Shown here in pieces: positions 16,794 through 26,161 of a stretch of 64,000 nucleotides of DNA. This stretch comes from Sporolactobacillus laevolacticus DSM 442 (GTDB taxonomy: Bacteria > Bacillota > Bacilli > Bacillales > Sporolactobacillaceae): contig NZ_AWTC01000005.1 of NCBI RefSeq assembly GCF_000497245.1, positions 1,588 to 65,587 of the forward strand. The letters run 5' to 3'. The number at the start of each line of letters is the position of its first letter. Position 1 is the stretch's first letter. The translations under genes were made by a program, and so were the position numbers. The notes below the pieces were generated by a model. The model was not told the DNA's origin and made no database searches. It saw nothing but the letters and a program-made list of their open reading frames with translations.

Positions 16794-17399
16794 ATGGAAC
16801 ATATTCAATCCTTATTTTATACATATGGTTATTTTGTAGTTTTTCTTTTCTTGTTTTGTGGCCTGATCGGCATCCCGGCAGCCGAAGAATCTTTTCTGCT
16901 TTTTATTGGCGTCACCCTTTCTCAAATTGCTGTCACCGACATTCGACTTAGTCTTACACTCTGCATACTTATGGGCGTGCTTGGCGCAACTTCGGGCATG
17001 GTCAGCGCCTACCTTATCGGATATTATATTGGCGAACCGTTTATCCTGAAATATGGCAAATATATCGGCCTGTCACCAAAGCGATGGAAGATCGCTCAAG
17101 ATCGATTTCAGCGGCATACCTTTCTTGCAATCATCGTTGGCTATTTCATTCCCGGCATCCGCCAGATTAATCCCTATTTGGCCGGACTCAGCCGTGCACG
17201 CTTTGTAACCTATCTTTCGGCGAGCGTTTTTGGCGCAGTGATCTGGTCAACTCTATTTCTGTTGCTTGGTTACTTCATGGGCAATCAAATTCACCGTTTC
17301 CTTGGGTTCCGCCTGTTCCACGCCGTTCTAATTGGTGTTGTCCTATTTATCGGTTTTATTATTATTACAGCCTTTCAATTCAGAAAAAAGCGAGTCTGA
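16794..17399 (+). CDS. DedA family membrane protein
   Basis: Predicted 201-residue integral membrane protein of the DedA/SNARE-associated family with about five hydrophobic segments. Family motifs: GIPAAEESFLLF near the N terminus, YLIGYYIGEPFI, and FQRHTFLAIIVGYFIPGIRQINPYLAGLSR. Some DedA members flip undecaprenyl phosphate or phospholipids across the membrane; which lipid this one handles is not visible. It is transcribed alone toward ypuA and shares a bidirectional terminator with it. Confidence 0.88.
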   Translation: MEHIQSLFYTYGYFVVFLFLFCGLIGIPAAEESFLLFIGVTLSQIAVTDIRLSLTLCILMGVLGATSGMVSAYLIGYYIGEPFILKYGKYIGLSPKRWKIAQDRFQRHTFLAIIVGYFIPGIRQINPYLAGLSRARFVTYLSASVFGAVIWSTLFLLLGYFMGNQIHRFLGFRLFHAVLIGVVLFIGFIIITAFQFRKKRV

Positions 17400-17408
17400 A
17401 CTTATAGA

Positions 17409-17436
17409 AAAGCGGCCCTTCATCCGGCCGCTTTTT
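17409..17436. terminator. Bidirectional terminator between dedA and ypuA
   Basis: Perfect stem AAAGCGGCC/GGCCGCTTT with an 8-nt loop and T runs on both strands. It ends the dedA transcript on plus and the ypuA transcript on minus. Confidence 0.9.
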
Positions 17437-17442
17437 ACTCAA

Positions 17443-18342
17443 TTAATGAAACAGTGATGAAATTGCATTGAAAATGGCGGAGAAAAAGTCGCCGATCGCT
17501 TTGAAAACTTGTGCTAAAAATCCTTTGGTCTGACTTGAATTAGCCAGCTGGCTGACTTTATCTTTGAGCTGCTGCATCTGGTTGCCGACCTGACCCCAGT
17601 CAATATGCAGTGTACGCATTTTATCAAAAAGATCTACCAGTTTTTGAATATCTGCGTCGCTTAATTTCACATTAACCTGATTGGCGGCATCGCGCACTGC
17701 CTGTTCGACATCTGCTCTGGAATTTGGTTTGTTTTTTGCGAGATTGTCCTTAATCGCTGTGACCAGTTCCGCAGCTTTTTCCTTGCCGACACCGTCCTTA
17801 TTTGCGAGCTCGGCAGTCGTCACGACTTCCTCATTGGCTACTTGTTTCTTTGCCTCGGGAATAACTTCCCCGGTCTTTGCTTCGTATGCCTTGATCAGTC
17901 CGGTAAGCGCTGCTGTACCCGACACTGGGAAAGGCGCGGTCACGTATACATCGGCATCCTTCACGCCCGCTGTTGCCAGCGCATTAATGTACATGTCTTT
18001 TGAGACATAAGTGATATTATGCGTGCTGGCAGTTAACCCTGAACCTGATTTCCCAATCGTGATTTTCGACGAACTGATTGAGCGTGTGCCGATCTGTGCT
18101 TGAGACAGGTATTTATCCAGATATTTGTGTTCTTCACTATTGTTGACGGTAATGATCTGAGCTGAGTTCGCATCAACATCCATTTCATTCAAAATCGACT
18201 GACGCTGGTCTGCTGTCAAATTGGCACCCAAAGTTACGATGACATCACCAGGAGCGGCATCGGCGAATGCTTTAGCCGGTCCAAGAAGAGAGATTGTAAG
18301 AATTGCCGCGAAAACGAGCATTCCCATTTTTTTGAGTTTCAT
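17443..18342 (-). CDS. ypuA: DUF1002 secreted protein (YpuA-like)
   Basis: Predicted 299-residue exported protein. The signal peptide ends near AKAFADA (about residue 28). The core matches DUF1002: GDVIVTLGANLTADQRQSIL, GTRSISSSKITI, GLTASTHNITYVSKDMYINAL, VYVTAPFPVSGTAALTGLIKAYE. An amphipathic tail follows (FLAQVFKAIGDFFSAIFNAISSLFH). B. subtilis YpuA has the same domain and is an uncharacterised envelope-stress-linked protein. Confidence 0.85.
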   Translation of the reverse strand: MKLKKMGMLVFAAILTISLLGPAKAFADAAPGDVIVTLGANLTADQRQSILNEMDVDANSAQIITVNNSEEHKYLDKYLSQAQIGTRSISSSKITIGKSGSGLTASTHNITYVSKDMYINALATAGVKDADVYVTAPFPVSGTAALTGLIKAYEAKTGEVIPEAKKQVANEEVVTTAELANKDGVGKEKAAELVTAIKDNLAKNKPNSRADVEQAVRDAANQVNVKLSDADIQKLVDLFDKMRTLHIDWGQVGNQMQQLKDKVSQLANSSQTKGFLAQVFKAIGDFFSAIFNAISSLFH

Positions 18343-18469
18343 AGTCTTGTTCCTTTCTCGGAATCACAGCCGAATTGACGTAATCCCACAAAAATATTCA
18401 CCTAATCTATTCGATGAAGCCCCATTTATTTTGACTTTAAACAAGGTCTCCATTTTTTAACAAGCTATG

Positions 18470-18508
18470 AAAAAAAGCCTGAAACAAGTCCACTCACTTC
18501 TTTCAGGC
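18470..18508 (-). terminator. Terminator of the Dabb gene
   Basis: On the minus strand GCCTGAAA (18501-18508) pairs with TTTCAGGC (18477-18484), followed by seven T. Confidence 0.85.
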
Positions 18509-18547
18509 AACGATTACTCATTAGTACATGATTAATCAGTTAACTAC

Positions 18548-18853
18548 TCAGTTCGCATCGGCGATTTCAAAATCAATCGCCAGCGAATCGATGAGTCCAA
18601 CTTCTTTCAAGTAAGAAACACAAGCTTGATGTTCCGGTGAAGGTGTATAGAATTCATGGTCTGCCTTCGAACGGAAACGTGTGGTCAGTGCCATGGAATA
18701 GCCCTTTCCTCGGTCAGAATAATTCTGTCCCGCCTGAATATCCAGAATGCCCGGCAATTTATCCTTCAGTTCGCGCAACCTACGTGCACCCTCTTCTTTC
18801 TGTGCTTCAGTCGTCTCATCGCTAAATTTGAATAACACAATGTGTTCAATCAT
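18548..18853 (-). CDS. Dabb-domain stress-responsive protein
   Basis: Predicted 101-residue dimeric alpha/beta-barrel protein. The family start MIEHIVLFKFSDET and the DRGKGYSMALTTRF and YTPSPEHQACV segments are present. Dabb proteins are small cytosolic dimers, some with a heme- or polyketide-related role; no activity can be assigned. Monocistronic. Confidence 0.85.
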   Translation of the reverse strand: MIEHIVLFKFSDETTEAQKEEGARRLRELKDKLPGILDIQAGQNYSDRGKGYSMALTTRFRSKADHEFYTPSPEHQACVSYLKEVGLIDSLAIDFEIADAN

Positions 18854-19012
18854 CCGTTTCCCTCTTTTCCAGATCTTCTCTATTACTTTCCGTTCCTATC
18901 ATAGCATCTTTTGACTTGTGCGCACTTATTTTAAACAACTTTACACAGATTAATAAGACGTTAGACAGAAAACGGTGGCAGCTCCATTTATCCACGTAGA
19001 TGATCCAGTAAT

Positions 19013-19056
19013 TCAAAAAAAGAAGAACACCTTGATTGCCTCAAGAACTGTTCTCC
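19013..19056 (-). terminator. Terminator of metI-metC-yitJ
   Basis: A two-part stem on the minus strand: AGAACA/TGTTCT enclosing CTTGA/TCAAG, followed by seven T. It lies about 35 bp after the yitJ stop. Confidence 0.8.
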
Positions 19057-19090
19057 TTACTGTAGAATTTATTTCAAGTTTCCGTGTGAT

Positions 19091-20953
19091 TTATAATGTT
19101 ACCCCGGCTCCGTTTGCCTGAACCGCAAGTTTGCTCTCTTTTTCCTTAATATATTTTATCAATTCAACGCTCATTGTATAGTGACCCATTGGAGTAATCA
19201 GATAGATGCCTCTGAAATGTTCCATTGCTGTATCAATCAATTCACGGGCAATGTCTAGGCTCACGCGGCGAGCTTCTTCCTTATCACGAGCAGCAGCCAT
19301 ACGGGCGCGTACATCATCTGGAAGACGGATTCCAGGTACTTCATTATGCAAGAACTCAGCATTGCGTGCCGAGGTCAGCGGCATGATGCCAATATAGATC
19401 GGCGCTGAGACTTCACGTGTTGCTTCGCTGATTTCAATAATCCGTTCCTTGTCGAATACCGGTTGAGAAATAAAGTAATCCGCACCGCATTCCGCTTTTC
19501 GCTCAAGCCGCTGCACAGCGCGTTCCAAATTGCGGACGTTTGGATTAAATGCTGCCGCCACCCGGAAATGGGTCGGTTGCTTTAGACTTTTTCCGGAATA
19601 AGAGATCCCTTCATTAAATCGTTTGATTAGCTTAATCAGCTCCATTGAAGAGACATCATAGACAGAAGTTGCTCCCGGGAAATCGCCGATCTTTGTCGGG
19701 TCTCCGGTAACAATCAAAAGATTGTGAAGACCAAGCACATGCAAGCCGAGTAGATGTGACTGTAGTCCGATCAAGTTCCTGTCCCGGCACGTCAAGTGGA
19801 CGAGTGGAGGCACATCAAAACGATCCTTGATCAACCTTCCGATTGCGGCATTGCTGATTCTCGGGGAAGCGAGCGAATTGTCTGCCATCGTGATCGCGTC
19901 CGCTCCTGCATCCTGAAGCGCTTTGACACCTTTAAAAAAGTTTGCTGTATTGAGGTGACGCGGTGTGTCAAATTCAACAAATACAGAACGTCCGGTTAAG
20001 ACCTTGTTGTAGAGCGACGATTCAGGAACATCACCTGAATTGCTTACCTTAATTACTTCTTGATGAAGCGTGACGACTTTGGATTCTAGAGGTTCAAGCT
20101 CTGAAATGCCTTGCTTGAACGCTTGAATCTGTATCGGCGTTGTGCCGCAGCAACCGCCAAGCAACCGAACACCTTCGTTTCGAAATTCGACCGCGTATTT
20201 TTTAAAATATTCCGGTTCATTTTCATAATGCAGCTTGCCTTCGCGGTAGTCTGGGAGGCTGCTATTCGGATAGGCCGATAGAAATGCTTTTTTCGGCAGT
20301 GGAATTCCGCGCAAGGCTTCAATCATATGAAACGGACCGAGCCGGCAGTTTGTGCCAACAATATCTGCGCCGAGTTCTTCCAAATTTTTTAATGCTTGCG
20401 AGAGTGTCATGCCATTGAGCAATACACCTGGCTCCTGCATCGACACGTGCGTAATGATCGGAAGATCGGTCAACGCCCGCGCAATTTGAAGCACTTCACG
20501 CAATTCATCAAAGTCATAATACGTTTCAAGTAGCAGACCATTAACGCCTTCACTGAGCAGCGCATCTGCCTGTTCACGAAAACCAGCGCGAATTTCTTGT
20601 AATTCAACGGATTGCTTCTGAAAGCCGCGAATACCGCCGATCGTACCGATTACATAGGTTTCCGGTCTTGCCGCCTGCTTAGCAAGCTGGACCGACGCGC
20701 GATTAAAGCGCGTGACTTCATGTTCAACGCCATAACGTGCAAGCTTGATTCTGTTTGCTCCATAGCTGTTGGTCTGAATGACATCGGCGCCCGCATTAAT
20801 ATATGCCTCGTGAACATGCCTCACCTCTTCGGCTTGAGAGACGTTGAGTTCTTCGAAACACCGGTCGATACCATATGAGTACAGCAGCGTACCCATCGCC
20901 CCGTCACCGATCAAAATTCTTTTATTCAACTCCTCAAGTAGTGGTGCCCGCAT
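19091..20953 (-). CDS. yitJ: Homocysteine S-methyltransferase / methylenetetrahydrofolate reductase fusion
   Basis: Predicted 620-residue bifunctional enzyme, as in B. subtilis YitJ (about 612). Residues 1 to about 300 form the Zn-dependent homocysteine methyltransferase domain (GDGAMGTLLY, GTNCRLGP, GGCCGTTP supply the Zn cysteines). Residues from about 320 form the MetF-type reductase (VEFDTPRH, HLTCRDRNLIGLQSHLLG, NLLIVTGDP, YFISQPVFD). The reductase half makes 5-methyl-THF. The start overlaps the metC stop (TAATG). Confidence 0.94.
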   Translation of the reverse strand: MRAPLLEELNKRILIGDGAMGTLLYSYGIDRCFEELNVSQAEEVRHVHEAYINAGADVIQTNSYGANRIKLARYGVEHEVTRFNRASVQLAKQAARPETYVIGTIGGIRGFQKQSVELQEIRAGFREQADALLSEGVNGLLLETYYDFDELREVLQIARALTDLPIITHVSMQEPGVLLNGMTLSQALKNLEELGADIVGTNCRLGPFHMIEALRGIPLPKKAFLSAYPNSSLPDYREGKLHYENEPEYFKKYAVEFRNEGVRLLGGCCGTTPIQIQAFKQGISELEPLESKVVTLHQEVIKVSNSGDVPESSLYNKVLTGRSVFVEFDTPRHLNTANFFKGVKALQDAGADAITMADNSLASPRISNAAIGRLIKDRFDVPPLVHLTCRDRNLIGLQSHLLGLHVLGLHNLLIVTGDPTKIGDFPGATSVYDVSSMELIKLIKRFNEGISYSGKSLKQPTHFRVAAAFNPNVRNLERAVQRLERKAECGADYFISQPVFDKERIIEISEATREVSAPIYIGIMPLTSARNAEFLHNEVPGIRLPDDVRARMAAARDKEEARRVSLDIARELIDTAMEHFRGIYLITPMGHYTMSVELIKYIKEKESKLAVQANGAGVTL

Positions 20954-22140
20954 TATTCCCCGCTCCCCACTGCGAAACGCTCTTGATCTCGCACATACGC
21001 AAGTGCATCGCTAAAGTCTTGGATCAAGTCTTCCGCGTCTTCAAGTCCAACGGATAGACGCAACAAGCCACTGCCAATACCCGCTTTAACTCGCTCTTCT
21101 TCATTCAACTCTGCGTGAGACATTCTCGGTGGATAGGAGAGAATAGATTCTACAGCGCCAAGACTAACCGCAAACACCGGAAGTTTGACATGGTTAACAA
21201 ACGTACGTGCACTCGCCTCATCCTTTAATTCAAACGAAAGCACAGCACCGCCGGATGCCGCCTGCCCGGCGTGCAGCCTAGCACCCGGATGATTTTTCAA
21301 TCCGGGATAAAACACTTGGCGAACTTCCGGCTGTTTCTCAAAAAATTCGGCGACCTTTTGTGCGGAATCAGCAGATTTGCGGATGCGGACATCAAGTGTT
21401 TTCAACCCTCTCAGCAGCAACCAAGAGTCCTGCACACCAAGAATGGCACCAAGTGCATTTTGAAGAAAATACAATTTTTCTGCCAGTTCTTCTGATCCGG
21501 CAACAGCAAGACCTGCAACAACATCACTATGTCCGGAGATGAATTTGGTAGCGCTGTGCAGGACAAGATCTGCACCAAATTCTAATGGCCGTTGGAATAC
21601 CGGTGTCATGAAGGTATTATCGACGAAGGTCAAACATCGATGGGCTTTAGCAAGTTTTACAATTGCACGAAGATCGGTCACGTATAATGTTGGATTAGAA
21701 GGAGTTTCAACATAAATGACCTTCGTATTCGGCTGAATCGCTTGCTCCACTTCCTGAAGATTGGTCGTATCGACAAAGGTATGCTCGATTCCAAATCTGC
21801 CCAGTACCTGGGTCAAGATCCTAAATGTTCCGCCATATACGTTCTTCGGAACAACGGCGTGATCTCCTTTCGATAGAAGCAGGAACGCCGTAGAAATCGC
21901 AGCCATTCCGGATGCAAAGGCGAATCCGCGTACACCACCCTCCAAGGCAGCAATCGCCTCTTCGAGTGCATCGCGCGTTGGATTTCCTGAGCGGCTGTAA
22001 TCATATTTGCCGTAGTTGTCAAAATCTTTCTGATGGAACGTTGAAGATAAGTAAACCGGGACATTAGCCGCTCCGGTTTGTTCGTCAACCGTGACCGTTT
22101 CTTTAATAAGCTTAGTGGAAAAACCGATCGTTTCAGCCAT
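20953..22140 (-). CDS. metC: Cystathionine beta-lyase
   Basis: Predicted 395-residue PLP enzyme of the Cys/Met metabolism family that splits cystathionine to homocysteine. PLP contacts: YSRSGNPTRDALE, SGMAAIST, and the lysine in HSATKFISGHSDVVAG. Assignment as MetC rather than MetI rests on order (second gene, as in B. subtilis metI-metC) and length; the two paralogues are hard to separate by eye. The ATG at 22140 overlaps the metI stop by 8 bp. Confidence 0.85.
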   Translation of the reverse strand: MAETIGFSTKLIKETVTVDEQTGAANVPVYLSSTFHQKDFDNYGKYDYSRSGNPTRDALEEAIAALEGGVRGFAFASGMAAISTAFLLLSKGDHAVVPKNVYGGTFRILTQVLGRFGIEHTFVDTTNLQEVEQAIQPNTKVIYVETPSNPTLYVTDLRAIVKLAKAHRCLTFVDNTFMTPVFQRPLEFGADLVLHSATKFISGHSDVVAGLAVAGSEELAEKLYFLQNALGAILGVQDSWLLLRGLKTLDVRIRKSADSAQKVAEFFEKQPEVRQVFYPGLKNHPGARLHAGQAASGGAVLSFELKDEASARTFVNHVKLPVFAVSLGAVESILSYPPRMSHAELNEEERVKAGIGSGLLRLSVGLEDAEDLIQDFSDALAYVRDQERFAVGSGE

Positions 22141-23254
22141 GAAGAACAACACCTTTCTTAAGAGACAGGAACGCCTGGCTCAAGTCACTAATTAAATCAT
22201 CCGGATGCTCAATACCCGTAGAGAGACGGAGAAGTGAATTTGATAAACCGTACTTTAAGCGCAATGCTTCTGGAATATCGGCATGTGTTTGTGTCGCCGG
22301 ATAAGTAATCAAGCTCTCGACACCGCCTAGACTTTCAGCGAACGTGATCAAACGCAGGGCCTTAAGAAAAGGTTCAACATATTCTTTTTTGGTCAGTTCA
22401 AAGCTCACCATCCCGCCTTTGCCCGGATAGAGCACCTTCGTGATAATCGGTTGTTCGTTCAGATATGCAACAATTTTTTTAGCATTATCCTGATGCTGAC
22501 GAATGCGCAGGGCTAATGTTTTCAACCCGCGAATGACCAGCCATGAATCAAAAGGATCCAGCACAACGCCGCATGAATTATGATAGAGACGCAGTTTTTC
22601 TGTCACCTTTGAAGAATTAGAAACCACTAGACCGGCCAATACATCATTATGTCCGGCCAAATATTTCGTGGCGCTGTGCACGACAATATCCGCACCTTGT
22701 TCAATCGGTCGCTGAAGAATAGGCGTGTAGAAAGTGTTGTCGACAATAAACAGCAGTTTATTTTTCTTCGTAATATAAGCTATTTCAGAGAGATCCACTT
22801 CATGCATCAGAGGATTCGTCGGCGTTTCAATAAAAATCGCCTTGGTTTCCGGACGGACAAGCGCTGCCAGTTCATCATAGTTTTCACCATCCCAATAGGA
22901 GAAAGCAAGATGATACTGTTTGCTCAGAATATCAAAAAAACGGTACGTTCCGCCGTACAAGTCCCTTGAGGCAATAATATGGGCTCCTGAGCTGAATAAA
23001 GAAAAAACAAGCTGAATTGCACTCATTCCGGAACTACAGGCAAAGCCTTCTTCTCCACCTTCAATATCTGCAATCGCCTTTTCAAGTATCGACCGTGTTG
23101 GGTTTCCTGTACGAATATAATCAAAGCCCTTCGAGATACCAATTCCTTCATGCTTATAAGCAGTAGATAAATAGATTGGTGCATTAACCGCTCCCAGTTC
23201 ATCAAATCCATTTCCAATTTGTGTCAATTTAGTTTCTGTTTTGTACGATGACAT
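22133..23254 (-). CDS. metI: Cystathionine gamma-synthase
   Basis: Predicted 373-residue PLP enzyme, exactly the length of B. subtilis MetI, which joins O-acylhomoserine with cysteine (and also sulfide). Motifs: DYIRTGNPTRSILEKA, CSSGMSAIQL, and the PLP lysine in HSATKYLAGHNDVLAG. It is the first gene after the SAM-I riboswitch, so the whole metI-metC-yitJ operon should be off when S-adenosylmethionine is high. Confidence 0.88.
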   Translation of the reverse strand: MSSYKTETKLTQIGNGFDELGAVNAPIYLSTAYKHEGIGISKGFDYIRTGNPTRSILEKAIADIEGGEEGFACSSGMSAIQLVFSLFSSGAHIIASRDLYGGTYRFFDILSKQYHLAFSYWDGENYDELAALVRPETKAIFIETPTNPLMHEVDLSEIAYITKKNKLLFIVDNTFYTPILQRPIEQGADIVVHSATKYLAGHNDVLAGLVVSNSSKVTEKLRLYHNSCGVVLDPFDSWLVIRGLKTLALRIRQHQDNAKKIVAYLNEQPIITKVLYPGKGGMVSFELTKKEYVEPFLKALRLITFAESLGGVESLITYPATQTHADIPEALRLKYGLSNSLLRLSTGIEHPDDLISDLSQAFLSLKKGVVLHG

Positions 23255-23345
23255 GCTGCATTTCCCCTCTCACAACCTTAATAAAACGTAGAACAAGTGA
23301 CTGATCTCTATTGGGTATTCTCAAAAGGACTTAAAAAAAGGTAAA

Positions 23346-23376
23346 ATAAAAAGCCTTCCTCGATAAGAAGAAGGCT
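23346..23376 (-). terminator. SAM-controlled leader terminator of metI
   Basis: Stem AGCCTTC/GAAGGCT followed by TTTTTATTTTAC on the minus strand. The 5' arm and loop hold CTTCTTATC, complementary to the GATAAGAAG of the 3' arm of the riboswitch P1 helix. P1 and the terminator-blocking pairing therefore exclude each other. Confidence 0.9.
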
Positions 23377-23390
23377 GTATGCCGAGTTTC

Positions 23391-23505
23391 TTCTTATCCC
23401 TCAGACGTTTTCCCGTCTGCTGGAATTAGCACCTTGTCGCTATTTTTATAGCGACGGTTGCTGAAGCGTCATCGGGCCAGTCCCTCGGCTTCTCTTGATA
23501 AGAAT
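23391..23505 (-). ncRNA. SAM-I (S-box) riboswitch
   Basis: On the minus strand the full S-box consensus is present: TTCTTATC..AGAG at the 5' end, GAGGGACTGGCCC, GATGACGCTTCAGCAACC, AAGGTGCTAATTCCAGCAGA and GGGATAAGAAG closing P1. The P3 arm is a perfect GTCGCTAT/ATAGCGAC hairpin. It regulates the methionine operon by transcription termination. Confidence 0.97.
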
Positions 23506-23525
23506 CGTAATCATCATGTTCAATT

Positions 23526-23561
23526 GACTAACAGTTTACATCAGCGATGGTAATTTTTCAA
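23526..23561 (-). promoter_or_regulatory. Promoter of the metI leader
   Basis: TTGAAA (23556-23561), 17-nt spacer, TAAACT (23533-23538) on the minus strand. Start of transcription would be about 20 nt before the riboswitch. Confidence 0.65.
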
Positions 23562-23586
23562 GAGTTTTATTGATTTTGAGACTAAT

Positions 23587-24120
23587 TCAGTGTTTCCCCC
23601 ACTTTTCAGTGATAAACGCATCGCGACCAGATTCGACCCGTTCTTCAGCATATCGGTCGGGATGTTTTTTATAAAACTTCTGGTGCTCTTCTTCAGCCGG
23701 ATAAAAAGGAGCAGCAGGAAGAATACGCGTGACAATAGGTTTCGTGAAACGTCCACTTGCCGCTAGTTCCGTTTTGGACTTTTCCGCTAAGTTCTTCTGG
23801 GTTTCGTCATGATAGAAAATAGCTGTCCGGTAGTTTGAACCTCGGTCAAAGAATTGTCCTTCATCATCGGTTGGATCAACCTGTGTCCAATAAAGTTCAA
23901 GCAGCTTTTCATAGGGAAAAAGTTCAGGGTCGAATGTAACCTGAATAGCCTCCATGTGGCCTGTTGTACCTGTTTTGACTTGTTCGTAGGATGGATTTTC
24001 TACTGTTCCGCCTATATATCCAGAGACAACCTCTTTAATCCCCGGCAAGGTGTCAAATGGCTTCACCATGCACCAAAAGCATCCTCCGGCGAAGGTTGCT
24101 GTATCAACGTTCTGTGTCAT
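23587..24120 (-). CDS. msrA: Peptide methionine sulfoxide reductase MsrA
   Basis: Predicted 177-residue repair enzyme that reduces methionine-S-sulfoxide in proteins. The catalytic motif GGCFWCM is at the N terminus; [30 protein letters not shown] and YYKKHPDRY-like [12 protein letters not shown] are conserved. No fused MsrB domain. The ATG at 24120 has GGAGGGG 9 nt upstream. It overlaps the histidine-kinase stop by 17 bp and is therefore the last gene of the export/two-component operon. Confidence 0.94.
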   Translation of the reverse strand: MTQNVDTATFAGGCFWCMVKPFDTLPGIKEVVSGYIGGTVENPSYEQVKTGTTGHMEAIQVTFDPELFPYEKLLELYWTQVDPTDDEGQFFDRGSNYRTAIFYHDETQKNLAEKSKTELAASGRFTKPIVTRILPAAPFYPAEEEHQKFYKKHPDRYAEERVESGRDAFITEKWGKH

Positions 24121-25426
24121 CCGTCTTTTCCCCTCCATGATCCTCTTTCCTGTCTTCCGGTTCATTTTTTCTCAAAGGCAGCTGCACAATGAATGTGGTT
24201 CCTTTGCCCGGAGCGCTCTCCACTTCAATCTTACCGCGATGCTTCTTGACGATCCATTCGGCAATCGATAAGCCAAGACCGGTTCCTCTTTGACCGGTAC
24301 GCGCACTATCTGCCTGATAGAAACGATCAAAGATGTGCGGAAGATCCTGATCAGAAATTCCACATCCGCTGTCGGAAATCATCAGCCGTGCATATTTATT
24401 CTCACGCGCGCAGGAAACTATGATTTTTCCAGTTTTCGGTGTGAATTTCATTGCATTATCCAAAAGGATAACCAGTAGCTGATGGATACGCTGCTCGTCA
24501 CCATTAATATAAATCGGATCAGCAGGAACAGCAAGTTCAAATGATTTTTCTTCAAACTCAGCCATCTCCGCAAAAGGTTCAGTAACTTTTTTCATGATTG
24601 AACTGAGGTCCAGCGAGACAAGTGACACTTCGAGACGATTGGCATCCGACCGCGCCAAAGTCAGCAAATTCCCAACAAGTTTGGAAAGCCGACGTGTCTC
24701 GTCAAGCATGACTGCGATGTCTTCTCCGGTCTCCTGGATTTTCCGGCGCGGCTGTCTAAGCAATCCCTCGATTTTCAGCTGAATAATCGAAAGCGGTGTG
24801 CGCAGTTCATGTGAAGCATCGGCGACAAACCGATTCTGCCGATCCCATGCTGCTTCAATTGGACGAAGTGCACGACGAGCGAGAAAATAGCCGGCAATAA
24901 TTGAAACAATTGCACCGCTGAGCAGTCCATAAATGATAATCGTAAAGAGTCGGTGCAGGATCATTTGCTCACGATCTACACTACGAATATAGAAAATATA
25001 ATAATTACTCCCTTTTTCCATCAAGACGTTGTAGGCTTTTCCATGAATTTTTTTTAACTCAGCCTTACCGGCAGGCATACTCATCAAAAAATTGATCTTG
25101 GAAATATTATTGACCGGCTTGTTACTTTTCACGATTTGTGGCCAATTGACAAAAAATTTCTTTTGATCAGGGATGGCAATAATAATATACGACTGAGGAG
25201 GACCGAATGAAGTATCTGGACGTTTCATTAACATTGAATCTGGTCCAAATCTCTGTGGTCGGCGAGCATCATTCTCCAACAAGTGCGTACTATCCCTATA
25301 AGTAATCTTTTGTACGTAATAGTAGACTGCACCGCTCATTAAAGATAGAAGCAGAATTAAGAGCAATGAATTTATGATCGTCAACTTAATCAGTGTTTTT
25401 CGAAATAAAGTCATCGCTTCACTCAC
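24104..25426 (-). CDS. Sensor histidine kinase
   Basis: Predicted 440-residue membrane kinase. Transmembrane helices at about 15-38 and 158-182 flank an extracytoplasmic sensor of about 120 residues. HisKA follows with the phosphorylated His206 ([12 protein letters not shown]), then the HATPase domain with N-box ([13 protein letters not shown]), G1 (SDSGCGI), F-box and G2 ([16 protein letters not shown]). It overlaps the response regulator by 4 bp (ATGA). Partner of that regulator; the signal is unknown. Confidence 0.93.
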   Translation of the reverse strand: MSEAMTLFRKTLIKLTIINSLLLILLLSLMSGAVYYYVQKITYRDSTHLLENDARRPQRFGPDSMLMKRPDTSFGPPQSYIIIAIPDQKKFFVNWPQIVKSNKPVNNISKINFLMSMPAGKAELKKIHGKAYNVLMEKGSNYYIFYIRSVDREQMILHRLFTIIIYGLLSGAIVSIIAGYFLARRALRPIEAAWDRQNRFVADASHELRTPLSIIQLKIEGLLRQPRRKIQETGEDIAVMLDETRRLSKLVGNLLTLARSDANRLEVSLVSLDLSSIMKKVTEPFAEMAEFEEKSFELAVPADPIYINGDEQRIHQLLVILLDNAMKFTPKTGKIIVSCARENKYARLMISDSGCGISDQDLPHIFDRFYQADSARTGQRGTGLGLSIAEWIVKKHRGKIEVESAPGKGTTFIVQLPLRKNEPEDRKEDHGGEKTDDTER

Positions 25427-26103
25427 TTATCCGACAGCATATATCCGATCCCGCGAACGGTTTGGATATCGGCGTCATAGGAGTATTTTTTCAACTTTTT
25501 CCGCAGCTGATGAACGTAAACTTCGACGATGCCGACGGTCGTATCGGAGTCAAAGCCCCAGATCCGGTCGAAAATTTGTTCACGAGTCAGGATCTGGTCG
25601 ACATTCTGAATTAAGTATTCCAGTAAATCATACTGTTTTGTGGTAAATGAGAGCGGCTCTCCATCAACAGTAATCTGTTTCCTTTTATTGTCAATTTCTA
25701 TACCCTTGTAGCGAAGTGTATGATCAAGAGACATTGGTGAACTGCGTCGCAGGATCGCGGCAATTCTGGCTTTAAGTTCTTGATTCTGGAAAGGTTTCAC
25801 CACATAATCATCGCCACCGAGATTCAAGCCTTTGACACGGTCATCGACGGCGTCACGTGCAGTCAAGAAAATAATCGGCGTTGAAATGCCGTTCTTCCTG
25901 ATCCGCTCCGTAACTTCAAAACCATCCATTCCAGGAAGCATGACGTCAAGAACGATCGCGTCATAGATATTCTGCTCTGCCAAATACAATGCTTCATCGC
26001 CATCTTCCGCCGAATCAACCGTATACTCTTCAGAGAGAAGCCGAACGATTTCTTGAAGCAGATAGTTATTGTCCTCAACAACCAGAAGCCGCAACGTGAA
26101 CAC
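25423..26103 (-). CDS. OmpR/PhoB-family response regulator
   Basis: Predicted 226-residue regulator. The receiver domain carries the phospho-acceptor Asp53 (IVLDVMLPGMDG) and the switch Lys (DYVVKPF). The C-terminal winged helix ends TVEVYVHQLRKKL-type (VGIVEVYVHQLRKKLKK, TVRGIGYML). By eye it resembles CiaR-like regulators. A direct repeat fitting this family lies upstream of the operon at 29078-29094, so autoregulation is likely. Confidence 0.93.
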   Translation of the reverse strand: MFTLRLLVVEDNNYLLQEIVRLLSEEYTVDSAEDGDEALYLAEQNIYDAIVLDVMLPGMDGFEVTERIRKNGISTPIIFLTARDAVDDRVKGLNLGGDDYVVKPFQNQELKARIAAILRRSSPMSLDHTLRYKGIEIDNKRKQITVDGEPLSFTTKQYDLLEYLIQNVDQILTREQIFDRIWGFDSDTTVGIVEVYVHQLRKKLKKYSYDADIQTVRGIGYMLSDK

Positions 26104-26161
26104 CCCACCTTATAAACTCTAGATCCATTGTACACTTATCAAACCATTGATGAAAAGCGGC